Source of the DNA: Azospirillum agricola
GTDB taxonomy: Bacteria; Pseudomonadota; Alphaproteobacteria; Azospirillales; Azospirillaceae
Direction of reading: 5' to 3'
Assembly: GCF_017876095.1 (NCBI RefSeq)
Contig: NZ_JAGINM010000001.1
Location: forward strand, 62,001 to 126,000
DNA: 64,000 bases
Shown piece after piece: positions 37,199 through 46,026 of this stretch; positions within the stretch are counted from its first letter, which is position 1; each line of letters opens with the position of its first letter. The notes beneath the pieces are model-generated. The model did not search any database and had not been told where the DNA came from. It worked only from the letters and a program-made list of their open reading frames with translations. The translations under genes were made by a program, and so were the position numbers.

Positions 37199-38803
37199 TC
37201 AGTTCCGCGTGACGGCGACCGGCGTGGCGGGCGGCGGCGCGGCCTGCGCGGGAGCCGGCGTCGGCATGCCGGCGTTGACGATCTTCGGCAGAGCCAGGGT
37301 GCGCATGCGCTCCAGCCATTCCGACAGGGTGACGAACTCGCAGCCCTTGGCGCGCAACTCGGCGATCACGCGGGGCAGCGCCTGCGCGGTGGTCGGGTAG
37401 GTCGAGTGCATCAGGAAGACGTTGCCGGTGCCGCCCGCCGTCTTGATGTGCTGGACGATCTTGTCGGCGTTGCGCACCTTCCAGTCGCGTGTGTCGACCG
37501 TCCACAGGACCGATCCCATCCGCTCGTCGCGGGCGATCGCTAGCAGATCGTCGGAGTAGCGGCCGTAGGGCGGGCGGAACAGCACCGGGTTGGCGCCGAA
37601 CTCGCGCAGGATTCGGTTGGTCTCGGCGATCTCGTAGCGCTGGCCTTCGGCATCCATGGCGCGCAGGTCGGAATGGGTCAGGCTGTGGTTGCCGATCTCA
37701 TGCCCGCCGGCGATGAAGTCGCGGATCAGGTCGCCCTGGTTCTGGGCGATCTTGCCGACCGGGAAATAGGTGGCGCGCACGCCCTCGCGGTTCAGCACCT
37801 CCAGCACCTGCCGGGTGACGGTGCGGTGCGGGCCGTCGTCGAAGGTCAGGGCGCAGAGGTTCCAGGCCTCCAGCTTCAGCGTCGCCGGCATCACGTCCAG
37901 CCGCGAATCGGGCATCACCGAGCGCAGGCGGCCCTTGCGGCGGCTGTGCTGCTCGATGTCGGCCATCGTGCGGGCGTCCTCCTCGGTGTAGATCACCGTG
38001 CCCTCGGTCGGCGCCACCGCCCTGGCGACCGACGCGGGCGGCACCAGCGGCGCGGCCGCCGCCGACGCGATGGGGGTCAGGACGGAGGAGGGCGCCGGAT
38101 CCGCAGCGGGAACGGCGGCGACGGCCGGAGCCGGCGGCGGGGCGACGGGAACGGTGACCGTGGTCAGGGGCGCCGCGGCGGGCGTGGCCGGGGCGGCCGT
38201 GACGACCGGCGGCTTGGCTTGAACGCCGTCCTGGGCGATGGAGGCGGCGATGGAGGCGGTGGCCGCAGCGGTGGCGGCCGGAGCGCTGGCCGTGGCGGGC
38301 GGCTGATCGATGAGCAGGCAGCCGAAACCGGCGCCGACGATGCGCCGGCACAGGCGCTGCGCGTCGCTTCCGTCGGTGACGGTGGCGCGCAGCACGGCGC
38401 CGCCGGCCTCGGTCTTGCCGTCCAGGAAGGACACGGTGGCGTTCAGGCCCTTGGTCAGCTCCGGCTGGCGGCGTTGCAGGGTTTCCCAGGCCCAGCGCGC
38501 GTCGCTCTCGCGCGGGAACAGGCCGAGCTGAAGGGCCGGTCCCTTCACGTCGCCGGCAGGGGGCTTGGCGGCGGCCGTCTTCGTGTCGGCCGCCTTCCGG
38601 TCGGCGGTCTTGGTGGCCGCCGGCTTCGCGGGCGGCTGGACCTGGGCCTGCTTCCTGTCGGTTTCGCGCGTCTGCGCGGCGGCGGGCAGGGTGGGCAGGA
38701 CGAGCAGGCTTCCCAGCACCGTGGCCGCGACCGTACGCCACAGCGCGGCCCGGCCGGAGGGAAACCCGGGAATCGGGGCGGGCAGGAGGGAAATACTCAA
38801 CAT
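37199..38803 (-). CDS. polysaccharide deacetylase (NodB domain) with SPOR-like N-terminal region
   Basis: A 534-residue exported protein. The signal peptide covers about residues 1-44 (TVAATVLGSLLVLPTLPAAA). A charged linker leads to a SPOR-like segment at about 89-165 (LQLGLFPRESDARWAWETLQ), which may bind denuded glycan at the septum. A Pro/Ala linker of some 110 residues and the NodB domain follow: CALTFDDGPH (Asp pair), HEIGNHSLTHSD (metal His), RPPYGRYSDD and VFLMHS. It should deacetylate peptidoglycan or another glucosamine polymer in the periplasm. Divergent from the DUF2934 gene. Confidence 0.88.
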   Translation of the reverse strand: MLSISLLPAPIPGFPSGRAALWRTVAATVLGSLLVLPTLPAAAQTRETDRKQAQVQPPAKPAATKTADRKAADTKTAAAKPPAGDVKGPALQLGLFPRESDARWAWETLQRRQPELTKGLNATVSFLDGKTEAGGAVLRATVTDGSDAQRLCRRIVGAGFGCLLIDQPPATASAPAATAAATASIAASIAQDGVQAKPPVVTAAPATPAAAPLTTVTVPVAPPPAPAVAAVPAADPAPSSVLTPIASAAAAPLVPPASVARAVAPTEGTVIYTEEDARTMADIEQHSRRKGRLRSVMPDSRLDVMPATLKLEAWNLCALTFDDGPHRTVTRQVLEVLNREGVRATYFPVGKIAQNQGDLIRDFIAGGHEIGNHSLTHSDLRAMDAEGQRYEIAETNRILREFGANPVLFRPPYGRYSDDLLAIARDERMGSVLWTVDTRDWKVRNADKIVQHIKTAGGTGNVFLMHSTYPTTAQALPRVIAELRAKGCEFVTLSEWLERMRTLALPKIVNAGMPTPAPAQAAPPPATPVAVTRN

Positions 38804-39057
38804 ATCGTGTCCCGTTTGCTCGCCCAGCCACTAGCCGCAGGGCCGCTCATAAGGTTTCGCTGCAATATCACCCCATTGGTACTAATTCAAATGACAAGGG
38901 GCAAAAGAGGGCGCGGGCGGCGATTTCCCGGACGGGCGTTGCCTTTGTGAAACGCTGCCGGCGCATTGTGATCGGGGGAACCAAGCGCCACGCCGCCGGT
39001 TGAGCGGACGAGGCCGGACGGGCACTGCCCGCCGCCGCAACCGAGGAGACGAACCGG

Positions 39058-39423
39058 ATGGCCGATGATTTGGAAAGCCGCATCCGCGCGCGCGCCCACG
39101 CGATCTGGGAGCGGGAAGGCCGTCCCGAGGGCCGCGAGGCGGCCCACTGGGAACTGGCCAGCGAGGAGATCGCGATCGAGGACAATTACCGCGACACGCT
39201 GAAGCCCAACCCGTCGCGCGGTCCCGACGACACGGCCGACCGGACGGAGCCGGTCGAGCCGGCGCTCAGCGTGGCGAATCAGGGGGAGCAGCCGGGCCTG
39301 ACCGATCAGGGCGATGATTTCCGCATCCCCGGCGCCGCCGACCAGGATCCCTGGCCGGAGCCGGCCGAGGCGACCGCCGCCGCGACCCCGCCGCCGGCCC
39401 GCGCCCGGCGTGCCCGGCGTTGA
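39058..39423 (+). CDS. DUF2934-domain protein
   Basis: A 121-residue acidic protein. The N-terminal DUF2934 domain, RIRARAHAIWEREGRPEGRE followed by AAHW, is at about residues 8-32. The remainder is disordered, rich in Asp, Glu, Pro and Ala, with a basic tail RARRARR. GAGGAG lies ahead of the ATG. Proteins of this family are often found in soil and root bacteria; their role is unknown. Confidence 0.8.
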   Translation: MADDLESRIRARAHAIWEREGRPEGREAAHWELASEEIAIEDNYRDTLKPNPSRGPDDTADRTEPVEPALSVANQGEQPGLTDQGDDFRIPGAADQDPWPEPAEATAAATPPPARARRARR

Positions 39424-39520
39424 GTCCGCCTGTCAATCGGATCCGCCTGCCGGTGAGCCTGTCCGCCCCCGAGGGCGGATCACCCAGGAGCGGCCGGGCG
39501 CCCGACGAACTGGCCGGGCC

Positions 39521-40711
39521 TCAGGCGCGCGACCCGCTGGTCGCGGCGACGGTTTCGTCGCCGCGGTCATACACGTCCGGGTGCAGGCGGACGGCGCCGT
39601 CCTCCTCGACCGTCGCCGTCCAGTAGACGAACTGGACCGGCACCGGCCGCGCCAGCTTGACCCATTGCGGTTCCGGCCTGTCGAGCATGCGGGTGATGCG
39701 TTCCGGCGTGACGTGGGCATCCGCCAGCAGCACCTCCGCCATCTGGCGGGCATCCTGCAACCGCACGCAGCCGGAGCTGATCGTCCGCACCTCGCGGTCG
39801 AACAGGCGCGGCTCGTTGGTGCCGTGCAGATAGATGTTGTAGGGGTTGGTCAGGTTGAAACGGAAGCGCCCCAGCGCGTTGTGGTCGCCAGGCTGCTGGA
39901 CGATGCGCACCCGGCCGGGCGTCACGCCGTTCCAGTCGACGGTTTCCGGCGCCACCTCCGCCCCGTCGAGATAGACCACCGCATTCTGGATGCCGGGCGT
40001 GCCCTTGGTCCGCAGCAGCGGGAGCTTGTCCTCCTTCAGGATGGTCGGCGGCACGGTCCAGGTCGGATTGACGATCACATGGGTGATCTGGTCCTGGAGG
40101 AGCGGCGTCTCGCGCGACGGACGGCCGACGATGGCGCGCATGGTCAGCGCCTCCTCGCCCGAGCGCACCAGGGTGGTGGTCTGGTTCGGCAGATTGACCA
40201 GCAGCACGGTGTCGGGGGCGGTGTCGCGGAATCCGCGCATCGCGGCGGCGCTGTGGCGCATCTGCGCCGCGGCTTCCGCCGGGGTGCGGTCGAGCGCCGC
40301 GCGGGTGCCGCCGCCGACCAGCCCGTCCGGCTTCATCCGCTGGCTGATCTGGAAGGCGCGCACGGCGGTGTCCACCGCCTCGGTGAACTGGTCGGTCGCC
40401 TGCTCCGGCGCCAGCAGGCCCAACTCGATCAGCCGCTGGGCCAGCCGCCCGACGCGTTCGCCCGAACCGCCCCGTTTCAGCAGCGCCCCCTCGCCGATCC
40501 GCGGCGACAGGGGAGGAGCGATCGTGTCCAGTTGCGCCGCCGCTGCGTCGAGCCGCTCGGCCCATTGGGTCAGGGTGTCGCGGTAGGGGGCAGCCTCCGC
40601 CGGGCCGGCCAGGGCGTGGGCCGTTCCCGCAAAGGCGGCTGCCGCGAGCAGAAGGGCGGCGAGGCGGAAGCGGTTGGCGGGGGCACTGGCGGTCATGCGG
40701 ATGGTCCTCAT
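39521..40711 (-). CDS. L,D-transpeptidase (YcbB-like)
   Basis: A 396-residue exported enzyme forming 3-3 cross-links or anchoring proteins to peptidoglycan. A signal peptide (LAALLLAAAAFAGTAHALAG) is followed by a PG_binding_1 repeat (VGRLAQRLIELGLL with DTAVRAFQISQRM) at about residues 80-130. The catalytic YkuD domain, with HVIVNPTWTVPPTIL, YLHGTNEP and SSGCVRLQDA, contains the nucleophile Cys. The start could also be ATG 40696. It is divergent from a DUF882 peptidase gene, the same pairing as E. coli ycbB-ycbK. Confidence 0.93.
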   Translation of the reverse strand: MRTIRMTASAPANRFRLAALLLAAAAFAGTAHALAGPAEAAPYRDTLTQWAERLDAAAAQLDTIAPPLSPRIGEGALLKRGGSGERVGRLAQRLIELGLLAPEQATDQFTEAVDTAVRAFQISQRMKPDGLVGGGTRAALDRTPAEAAAQMRHSAAAMRGFRDTAPDTVLLVNLPNQTTTLVRSGEEALTMRAIVGRPSRETPLLQDQITHVIVNPTWTVPPTILKEDKLPLLRTKGTPGIQNAVVYLDGAEVAPETVDWNGVTPGRVRIVQQPGDHNALGRFRFNLTNPYNIYLHGTNEPRLFDREVRTISSGCVRLQDARQMAEVLLADAHVTPERITRMLDRPEPQWVKLARPVPVQFVYWTATVEEDGAVRLHPDVYDRGDETVAATSGSRA

Positions 40712-41042
40712 CGTCAGGGCTTCCGGTTGCGAAAACCCGGATAACTTTTCCGTTCACACAATTTATGCATCGAACCTCGCGATGGCGAGACGCGCAACGC
40801 GAAAGGGCCGCAAACATTCGTCTTGTGTGACCTTCCTGCCAGTCCGCCTATGAGTGCCTATGCAATTCGAACACAGTCGGAAAATTTTTCGATTGCCTGG
40901 GGCCTAACCCTTCCCTATACGGTTATCCGTCCGGCGAAGATTCGCAAAATAGGAACGCTCCGGACCAACGTTTGGCGGTTGGCCTCCACGGCCGGCACGA
41001 ACGCCATACAGCTCGCCAAAACGCAGAACAAGAGGTTCGGGG
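40712..41042. other. divergent promoter region between L,D-transpeptidase and DUF882 genes
   Basis: In this 331-base gap TTGCCT (40893-40898), 17 bases, then TATACG (40916-40921) make a plausible promoter for the plus-strand gene, leaving about 115 bases of untranslated leader. AAAATTTTTC (40881-40890) precedes it. I see no equally good promoter for the minus-strand gene. Confidence 0.4.
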
Positions 41043-41654
41043 ATGCTTTTGGGGGATGATGAGCGTGCCGCTCCGGCGATGGGGCGGCGCGGGTTCCTGG
41101 GTTTTGCCGCGGCGGCTCTTTCGGCGGCGGTGCCCGTGGTTACGGGGGCGGTGACGGCGGCTCCGGTCCTGCTGGGGTCGTCAGCGGCGGAAGCGGCGCC
41201 TCTCGCCGGTCCGATTCGCCGGATCGCGCTCCACAACATCAACACCAACGAGCGGTTCGACGGCGTCTATTGGGCGGACGGCAACTACAAGGCCGACGCG
41301 CTGCGCAAGCTGGACGTCCTGTTGCGTGATCATCGCGCCAAGCAGGTCTGCCGTTACGACCCGCGCCTGTTCGATCTGCTGGCGAGGGTCCACCAGAGCG
41401 TCGGCTCCGACGATCCGTTCGAGGTGATCTGCGGTTTCCGTTCCCGCCGCACCAACGCGATGGCGCGCCGCCGCTCGCGCGGCGTGGCCAAGGAGAGCTA
41501 TCACACCCGCGGCATGGCCATCGACATCCGGCTGCCCGACGCCCAACTGCGCGGCATCGCGGAGACGGCCAAGGCGATGCATGTCGGCGGGGTCGGCTAC
41601 TACCCGCGCAGCGGCTTCGTCCATCTCGACGTCGGACCGGTGCGGAGCTGGTGA
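41043..41654 (+). CDS. DUF882/YcbK-type M15-like peptidase, Tat-exported
   Basis: A 203-residue protein. A twin-arginine signal, MGRRGFLGFAAAALSAA, lies at about residues 13-29 (RRGFLG), then the DUF882 domain with FEVICGFRSRRTNAM, SYHTRGMAIDIRL (metal His and Asp) and GFVHLDVGPVR. This family acts on peptidoglycan in the periplasm or outer face, probably as a D,D- or endopeptidase partner of the adjacent L,D-transpeptidase. The C-terminus ends with RSW as in many YcbK proteins. Confidence 0.9.
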   Translation: MLLGDDERAAPAMGRRGFLGFAAAALSAAVPVVTGAVTAAPVLLGSSAAEAAPLAGPIRRIALHNINTNERFDGVYWADGNYKADALRKLDVLLRDHRAKQVCRYDPRLFDLLARVHQSVGSDDPFEVICGFRSRRTNAMARRRSRGVAKESYHTRGMAIDIRLPDAQLRGIAETAKAMHVGGVGYYPRSGFVHLDVGPVRSW

Positions 41655-41749
41655 CGCGGAACGGGTGATCGCGCACCCGTTGGCGGTTGGCCTGCGCCGG
41701 CGGCGGTTGGCCCGCGCCGGCCGGGCCGGCGCGGACGGTCCCGTTGAAT

Positions 41750-42472
41750 TCACCCCTCGCGCGACGGAGTCTTCGTGGCGCGCGCGATGTCGGTCGGATC
41801 CCAGACCGCGCCATGCCGACGCCGGGGCTTGGAGCCGCCACCGCCATCCTTCAGCGGCTTGACGCGCGGCATTGTCTCGCCGCGGCTTTGACGGGGAACG
41901 ACGCGGGGCGCGCTTTCGCCGATGGCTTGGCCGCCGACGGCTTGGCCGTTGCTTTCCGATGCCGGTTCCTCTCCGTTCCAGTGCCCATCCATTTCATCGT
42001 CGGGCTGCTCGTCCGATCCGTCCGCCGATCCGTCGAGCGTTTCGTGCAGGGCGGGGGACAGCGACGACAGCAGGGACAGCAGTTCATCCGAAACATGGGG
42101 CGGCGCGGCGCGCCACAGGCGCAGCAGGCGGGCTTCGCGCCGGCTGATCTGGCTGCCGGCCGTCGCCGATGCGTCGTCGGCGCGCGCGCCTTGGGCTGGT
42201 GCGTTCGGATCCCCGTAGCAATCGAAGAAGAAGCTGACCGGAACGTCGAGAACCTGCCCAAGCCGGTACAGCGTGCCGGCGGAAATCCGGTTGGAGCCCC
42301 GTTCGTATTTCTGGACCTGCTGAAAGGTCAGGCCGATCGCTTCACCCAGCTTCTCCTGGCTCATGCCCAGCAGGGTGCGCCGCATGCGCACGCGCTGGCC
42401 CACATGGGCGTCCACAGACCAGGATTCCGGCGATCCGCGTCGCCCTCTCTTGCGCGCCGTCGGGCCACTCAT
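41750..42472 (-). CDS. XRE-family helix-turn-helix regulator
   Basis: A 240-residue regulator. The HTH is at about residues 23-80, VGQRVRMRRTLLGMSQEKLG, then LTFQQVQKYERGSNRISAGT. A linker and a long disordered acidic/Ser-rich C-terminus (SADGSDEQPDDEMDGHWNGE) with a basic end follow. The HTH layout is that of the widespread alphaproteobacterial XRE type. The start ATG 42472 is chosen from domain position; the frame is open further upstream without a plausible signal. It is preceded by a 616-base noncoding region. Confidence 0.85.
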   Translation of the reverse strand: MSGPTARKRGRRGSPESWSVDAHVGQRVRMRRTLLGMSQEKLGEAIGLTFQQVQKYERGSNRISAGTLYRLGQVLDVPVSFFFDCYGDPNAPAQGARADDASATAGSQISRREARLLRLWRAAPPHVSDELLSLLSSLSPALHETLDGSADGSDEQPDDEMDGHWNGEEPASESNGQAVGGQAIGESAPRVVPRQSRGETMPRVKPLKDGGGGSKPRRRHGAVWDPTDIARATKTPSREG

Positions 42473-42903
42473 TTTCCGGGGTCTCCAATGCTTTGAAACC
42501 AAACGCCTTCTCTTTACGAGAGTCAAATGATTGTTTGCACGTCCTTTGTTGCCTTTCAAGAGGAAACTTTTAAATATTGGCGACGAAAGGTCATATTCCG
42601 ATAGGGTGTCGGCAGGACGGCAACATTCGGTGGTCGCTCGTCTGTTACAGAATTGAATTATTCTGCCCGCACCCGGCCGGCTGCCAAGTCCGGAATGTCG
42701 GCCGTATCCTTTGTAGGGAAAGTTTTTTTGCGACAACTTGTGACGTCATTCGTTACCGCTTTGAAGTTTGGTCTTTGTGAAAAGATATGCGGGCGTTGTT
42801 CGATTCGGTCGCCGGGTGTCTGCGGGTCGCTAAAATTCATTTCGTGAGAAACAAATATTCGATCCGCCCGTAAGTAATTTTCATTAGCGGGAGAGGGCGA
42901 TAT

Positions 42904-42966
42904 ATGGTGTCACGCGTCGGCCACCCCGCCATCGACGGATGGATTCGTTCGTCCGATCACCATTAA
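42904..42966 (+). CDS. possible 20-residue small ORF
   Basis: MVSRVGHPAIDGWIRSSDHH, with GGGAGAGGG seven bases before the ATG. It ends at TAA inside the CtrA-like site. The composition is unremarkable and there is no conserved motif known to me, so it could equally be noise. Confidence 0.2.
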   Translation: MVSRVGHPAIDGWIRSSDHH

Positions 42967-42978
42967 TCAATCATTAAC
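42963..42978. promoter_or_regulatory. CtrA-like binding site TTAA-N7-TTAAC
   Basis: TTAA (42963-42966), seven bases, TTAAC (42974-42978), an exact fit to the alphaproteobacterial CtrA full-site consensus. It is about 490 bases upstream of the XRE start (on the other strand) and about 870 upstream of the GTPase gene, so the controlled gene is unclear. Confidence 0.5.
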
Positions 42979-43088
42979 CATGACTCCCGCCCCCTCGCGG
43001 CGGGGTTGTCTGGGCGTCGCGGCGGGATTCGGCGGGGTTGCGTGACGGTCTGTATCGGCCTTTCATGACCCGCCGCGTTCCCCGGCGG

Positions 43089-43685
43089 TCAGCCGGGGGA
43101 CCGATCGTGCCAGGGACCGCCGAGGGCCGCGAACCCCTCGACATGGTCGCGCAGCTTCTGAACCTGCGGCGGGGTCAGCGTCCGGCCGAAACGCGACCGC
43201 AGCATCGCCGCCATGGCGCCCCGCGTCGGCCGCGCGCCATCCTCCGCCAGCGTCCGGTAGACCGCGAAGGCTTCGGCGTAGGCGCGGATGCGCTCGGGCC
43301 GCCGCCGCAGCTGGACGGCCTGGGGCGAAGCCGTCCGGACGAGGTGGTCGGCCAGCCGCTGCGCCGCCTCATCGACGGTCAGGTCGGGCAGGGCGGCGGC
43401 GGGGGCGTCGGGCGGCTCGGCGCGGCCGATGGCGGCGCGGGCCCGCCGCCGCCGCTGGCGTTCCCGGTCGGCCAGCCGCAGCCGCTCGGCGTAGGCGGGG
43501 TCGCTGCGGCGCCGTTCGGTCCGGGCGAGGTTGGCGCGCTCGGCGCGCTCGGCCTGCCGCGCCCGCTCGGCCGGATCGCGCAGCAGGAAGGCCAGTTCGT
43601 CGGCGGTCAGCCGCGACGCGTCGTCGGGCTCCTTCCCGATCGCGGGATCGTCGATGTCGGGGGCGGGGGGCGGCTTGCGGGTCAT
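43089..43685 (-). CDS. hypothetical charged protein, 198 residues
   Basis: An unrecognised cytoplasmic protein. A Pro/Asp-rich start (MTRKPPPAPDIDDPAIGKEP) precedes a long Arg/Glu/Ala helix at about residues 34-85 (AERARQAERAERANLARTER), likely coiled coil, then a helical C-terminal domain with GAMAAMLRSRFGRTLTPPQV. The antisense frame 43038-43850 looks like its shadow. It is divergent from the GTPase gene. Confidence 0.6.
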   Translation of the reverse strand: MTRKPPPAPDIDDPAIGKEPDDASRLTADELAFLLRDPAERARQAERAERANLARTERRRSDPAYAERLRLADRERQRRRRARAAIGRAEPPDAPAAALPDLTVDEAAQRLADHLVRTASPQAVQLRRRPERIRAYAEAFAVYRTLAEDGARPTRGAMAAMLRSRFGRTLTPPQVQKLRDHVEGFAALGGPWHDRSPG

Positions 43686-43846
43686 GGCGCGGAAACGCTC
43701 CTCCTTGCGCTTTGCTCCCCGGCCCCGTGGCGGCTCCGCGGAATCCGGCCTGGCGAATTCCTGCCCGAAGGACGGGCGGCTCGTGCTAGAGAGGGCGCGA
43801 CCTTCAGCCGAACCTTTTCCCGAACCATGTGGGACGACCGCCGGCC

Positions 43847-45322
43847 ATGACCCCCAGGCAAGCCCTTCAGCAGCGCCTCGCGGCTTTGGACGCGCATCTG
43901 CGCGCGGAAAACCCGAACCTGCTGCCGGTCCTTCCGACCTTCCGCGCCTTCGACCGGCTGCTGGCCGGGCTCGGCCTGATCGGCCGCTACGATTCGCTGA
44001 CCACCCGCATTCCCTGGTGGCCGATGGTCGCGGTGCTCGGCACCTTCTCGGCCGGCAAGTCGACCTTCCTCAACGGCTATCTCGGCGAGCCGCTCCAGAA
44101 CACCGGCAACCAGGCGGTCGACGACAAGTTCACGGTGATCTGCCACGGCCCGCAGTCCCGCCGCGAGGCGCTGCCGGGCACCGCGCTCAACGCCGATCCG
44201 CGCTTCCCCTTCTACCGCATCTCCGACGAGATCGAGAAGGTGGCGGCCGGCGAGGGCAAGCGCATCGACAACTACCTCCAGCTCAAGACGCTGAGCGGGC
44301 CGCGCGCCAAGGGCAAGATCTTCATCGATTCGCCCGGCTTCGACGCCGACGACCAGCGGCGCTCGGTGCTGCGGCTGGTCGACCACATCGTCGAGCTGTC
44401 CGATCTGGTGCTGGTCTTCTTCGATGGCCGCCACCCGGAGCCGGGGGCGATGCAGGACACGCTGCGTCATCTGGTCGCCAAGACGGTGAACCGGGCCGAC
44501 GCCCGCAAGGTCTGCTACATCCTGAACCAGGTCGACACCACCGCCAAGGAGGACAATCTGGAGGCGGTGTTCGGCGCCTGGCAGCGGGCCATCGCCCAGG
44601 CCGGGCTGGTGTCGGGCCGCTTCTACGCGATCTACGATTCCAAATCGGCCGTCGCCATCGAGGACGACGCCCGCCGCGCCCGCTACGAGGCGCGGCGCGA
44701 CCACGACCTCGCCGAGATCCACGCCCGCATCGCCGAGGTGGAGGTCGCCCGCGCCTACCGCATCGTCGGCTCGATCGACAGCCTCGTGAAGGAGCTGGAG
44801 GGCGAGGTGGTGCCGACGCTGCGCGCCGCGATGGCCCGCTGGCGCCGCCGCGTGCTGATCGGCGACGGGCTGTGGGCGGCATTGCTGGCCGTGCTGTTCG
44901 TCGGGGCGGGCGTGTCGCTGTTCGACGGGGTGGGCGGCTTCGCCGACTGGCTGACCGCCTCGCGGCCGCTGTGGTTCGGCGAGCAGCCGGCGCGGCTGGC
45001 GGGGGCGGCGGTGCTGTTCGGCGGGCTGTTCCTGGCCGGGCATTTCTGGCTGCGCGCGCTGCTGGCCCGCCGGGTCGCGGCCGGGCTGCCCGAGCGCTTC
45101 GGCGACGTCGAGCTGAACCTGCGCCACGCCTTCCTGAAGAACACCCGCTTCTTCCGCAGCATCTTCGCCAAGCGTCCCGCCGGCTGGAGCTCACGGGCGA
45201 AGAAAAGGATCTTCGGCATCCGCGAGGCGTTGGCCGAGCATGTGCAGCGCATCAACGACCTCTACACCGACCCCGCCGGGCGCCGCGCGAGGACGGGTGC
45301 CCCGGCCGATCCGGTGTCGTAG
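43847..45322 (+). CDS. dynamin-like GTPase, membrane-anchored
   Basis: A 491-residue protein. The GTPase domain has P-loop GTFSAGKS (about residues 65-72), a Thr-containing switch region, G3 DSPGFDAD, and G4 NQVD. A coiled stretch follows (about 270-330), then two hydrophobic segments (LWAALLAVLFVGAGVSLF and AGAAVLFGGLFLAGHFWL). This matches bacterial dynamin-like/EHD-like proteins, which remodel or sense membranes. The exact role is unknown. The start may also be GTG 43829; neither has a clear ribosome site. Confidence 0.85.
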   Translation: MTPRQALQQRLAALDAHLRAENPNLLPVLPTFRAFDRLLAGLGLIGRYDSLTTRIPWWPMVAVLGTFSAGKSTFLNGYLGEPLQNTGNQAVDDKFTVICHGPQSRREALPGTALNADPRFPFYRISDEIEKVAAGEGKRIDNYLQLKTLSGPRAKGKIFIDSPGFDADDQRRSVLRLVDHIVELSDLVLVFFDGRHPEPGAMQDTLRHLVAKTVNRADARKVCYILNQVDTTAKEDNLEAVFGAWQRAIAQAGLVSGRFYAIYDSKSAVAIEDDARRARYEARRDHDLAEIHARIAEVEVARAYRIVGSIDSLVKELEGEVVPTLRAAMARWRRRVLIGDGLWAALLAVLFVGAGVSLFDGVGGFADWLTASRPLWFGEQPARLAGAAVLFGGLFLAGHFWLRALLARRVAAGLPERFGDVELNLRHAFLKNTRFFRSIFAKRPAGWSSRAKKRIFGIREALAEHVQRINDLYTDPAGRRARTGAPADPVS

Positions 45323-45492
45323 GACGACGCTTCGTGGGGCGGAACAGGGACTGGTCCGGCAGCGGGCGCGCCGCGCTCAACGCCGGGCTGAACATCCCGC
45401 CCCACGGCGGCGTTTCCGTCGAGGCGCCGGCCTCCAATGCGGCCGTTGCGCCGCAACAGGCGGTTTTCCGTGGCCGGCGCCCCCCGTCGCCA

Positions 45493-45520
45493 TGGACAGC
45501 GCGTGGCGTCGTGCTATAAA
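45493..45520 (+). promoter_or_regulatory. putative promoter of aroQ-accB-accC
   Basis: TGGACA (45493-45498), a 16-base spacer and TATAAA (45515-45520), about 35 bases ahead of the TTG start. An upstream in-frame ATG at 45492 would lie inside this promoter, which argues against using it. Confidence 0.55.
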
Positions 45521-45554
45521 CGCGCGGTTTCGATCTTGGAAAGGGGCGCGGGGC

Positions 45555-46004
45555 TTGGCCATCGACGCGTCGATTCTGGTCCTCAACGGGCCGAACCTGA
45601 ACATGCTGGGCGTGCGCGAGCCGCAAATCTACGGCTCGACGACGATCGACGAGCTGGAGGCCGCCTGCCACGAGCGGGCGGAGCAGATCGGCCTGACCGT
45701 CGATTTCCGGCAGTCGAACCACGAGGGCGAGCTGGTGTCCTGGATCCAGCAGGCGCGGACGGAGAATGACGGCATCATCATCAACGCCGGCGCCTACACC
45801 CACACCTCGGTCGCCATCATGGACGCCCTGATCCTGTCGGAGCTGCCGGTGGTCGAGGTTCACCTGTCCAACATCTTCAAGCGCGAGCCGGTCCGTCATC
45901 ATTCCCACATCTCGCCGGTGGCGAGTGGCATGATCTGCGGGTTCGGGCCGCAAGGCTATCTTCTGGCGCTCGACGCCATCGCGAACATCATCGACCGCGA
46001 CTAA
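45555..46004 (+). CDS. aroQ: 3-dehydroquinate dehydratase, type II
   Basis: A 149-residue enzyme of the shikimate pathway. It has ILVLNGPNLNMLG (residues 7-19), the catalytic Tyr in QIYGSTTIDE, QSNHEGELV, NAGAYTHTS and EVHLSNIFKREP. The start is TTG 45555, giving MAIDASILVLNGPN, the usual family beginning; AAAGGGG lies just ahead. It stands immediately before accB, the usual aroQ-accB-accC order. Confidence 0.95.
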   Translation: MAIDASILVLNGPNLNMLGVREPQIYGSTTIDELEAACHERAEQIGLTVDFRQSNHEGELVSWIQQARTENDGIIINAGAYTHTSVAIMDALILSELPVVEVHLSNIFKREPVRHHSHISPVASGMICGFGPQGYLLALDAIANIIDRD

Positions 46005-46026
46005 GGAAACGGGAACGACTGACATC

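Larger units (their letters stand above)
42473..43088. other. 616-base AT-richer noncoding region
   Basis: It holds no long gene. It contains T-rich and A-rich patches (for example around 42560-42590 and 42720-42790), a 20-residue ORF with a good ribosome site (42904-42966), a CtrA-like site (42963-42978) and a hairpin, CCCGCC/GGCGGG (42986-43004). It is a large gap for so compact a region and may encode a small RNA or a long leader. Confidence 0.45.

Noticed and set aside
45492..45554. Longer aroQ start at ATG 45492
   Set aside because: It lies inside the probable promoter, and the family protein normally begins a few residues before ILVLNGPN.
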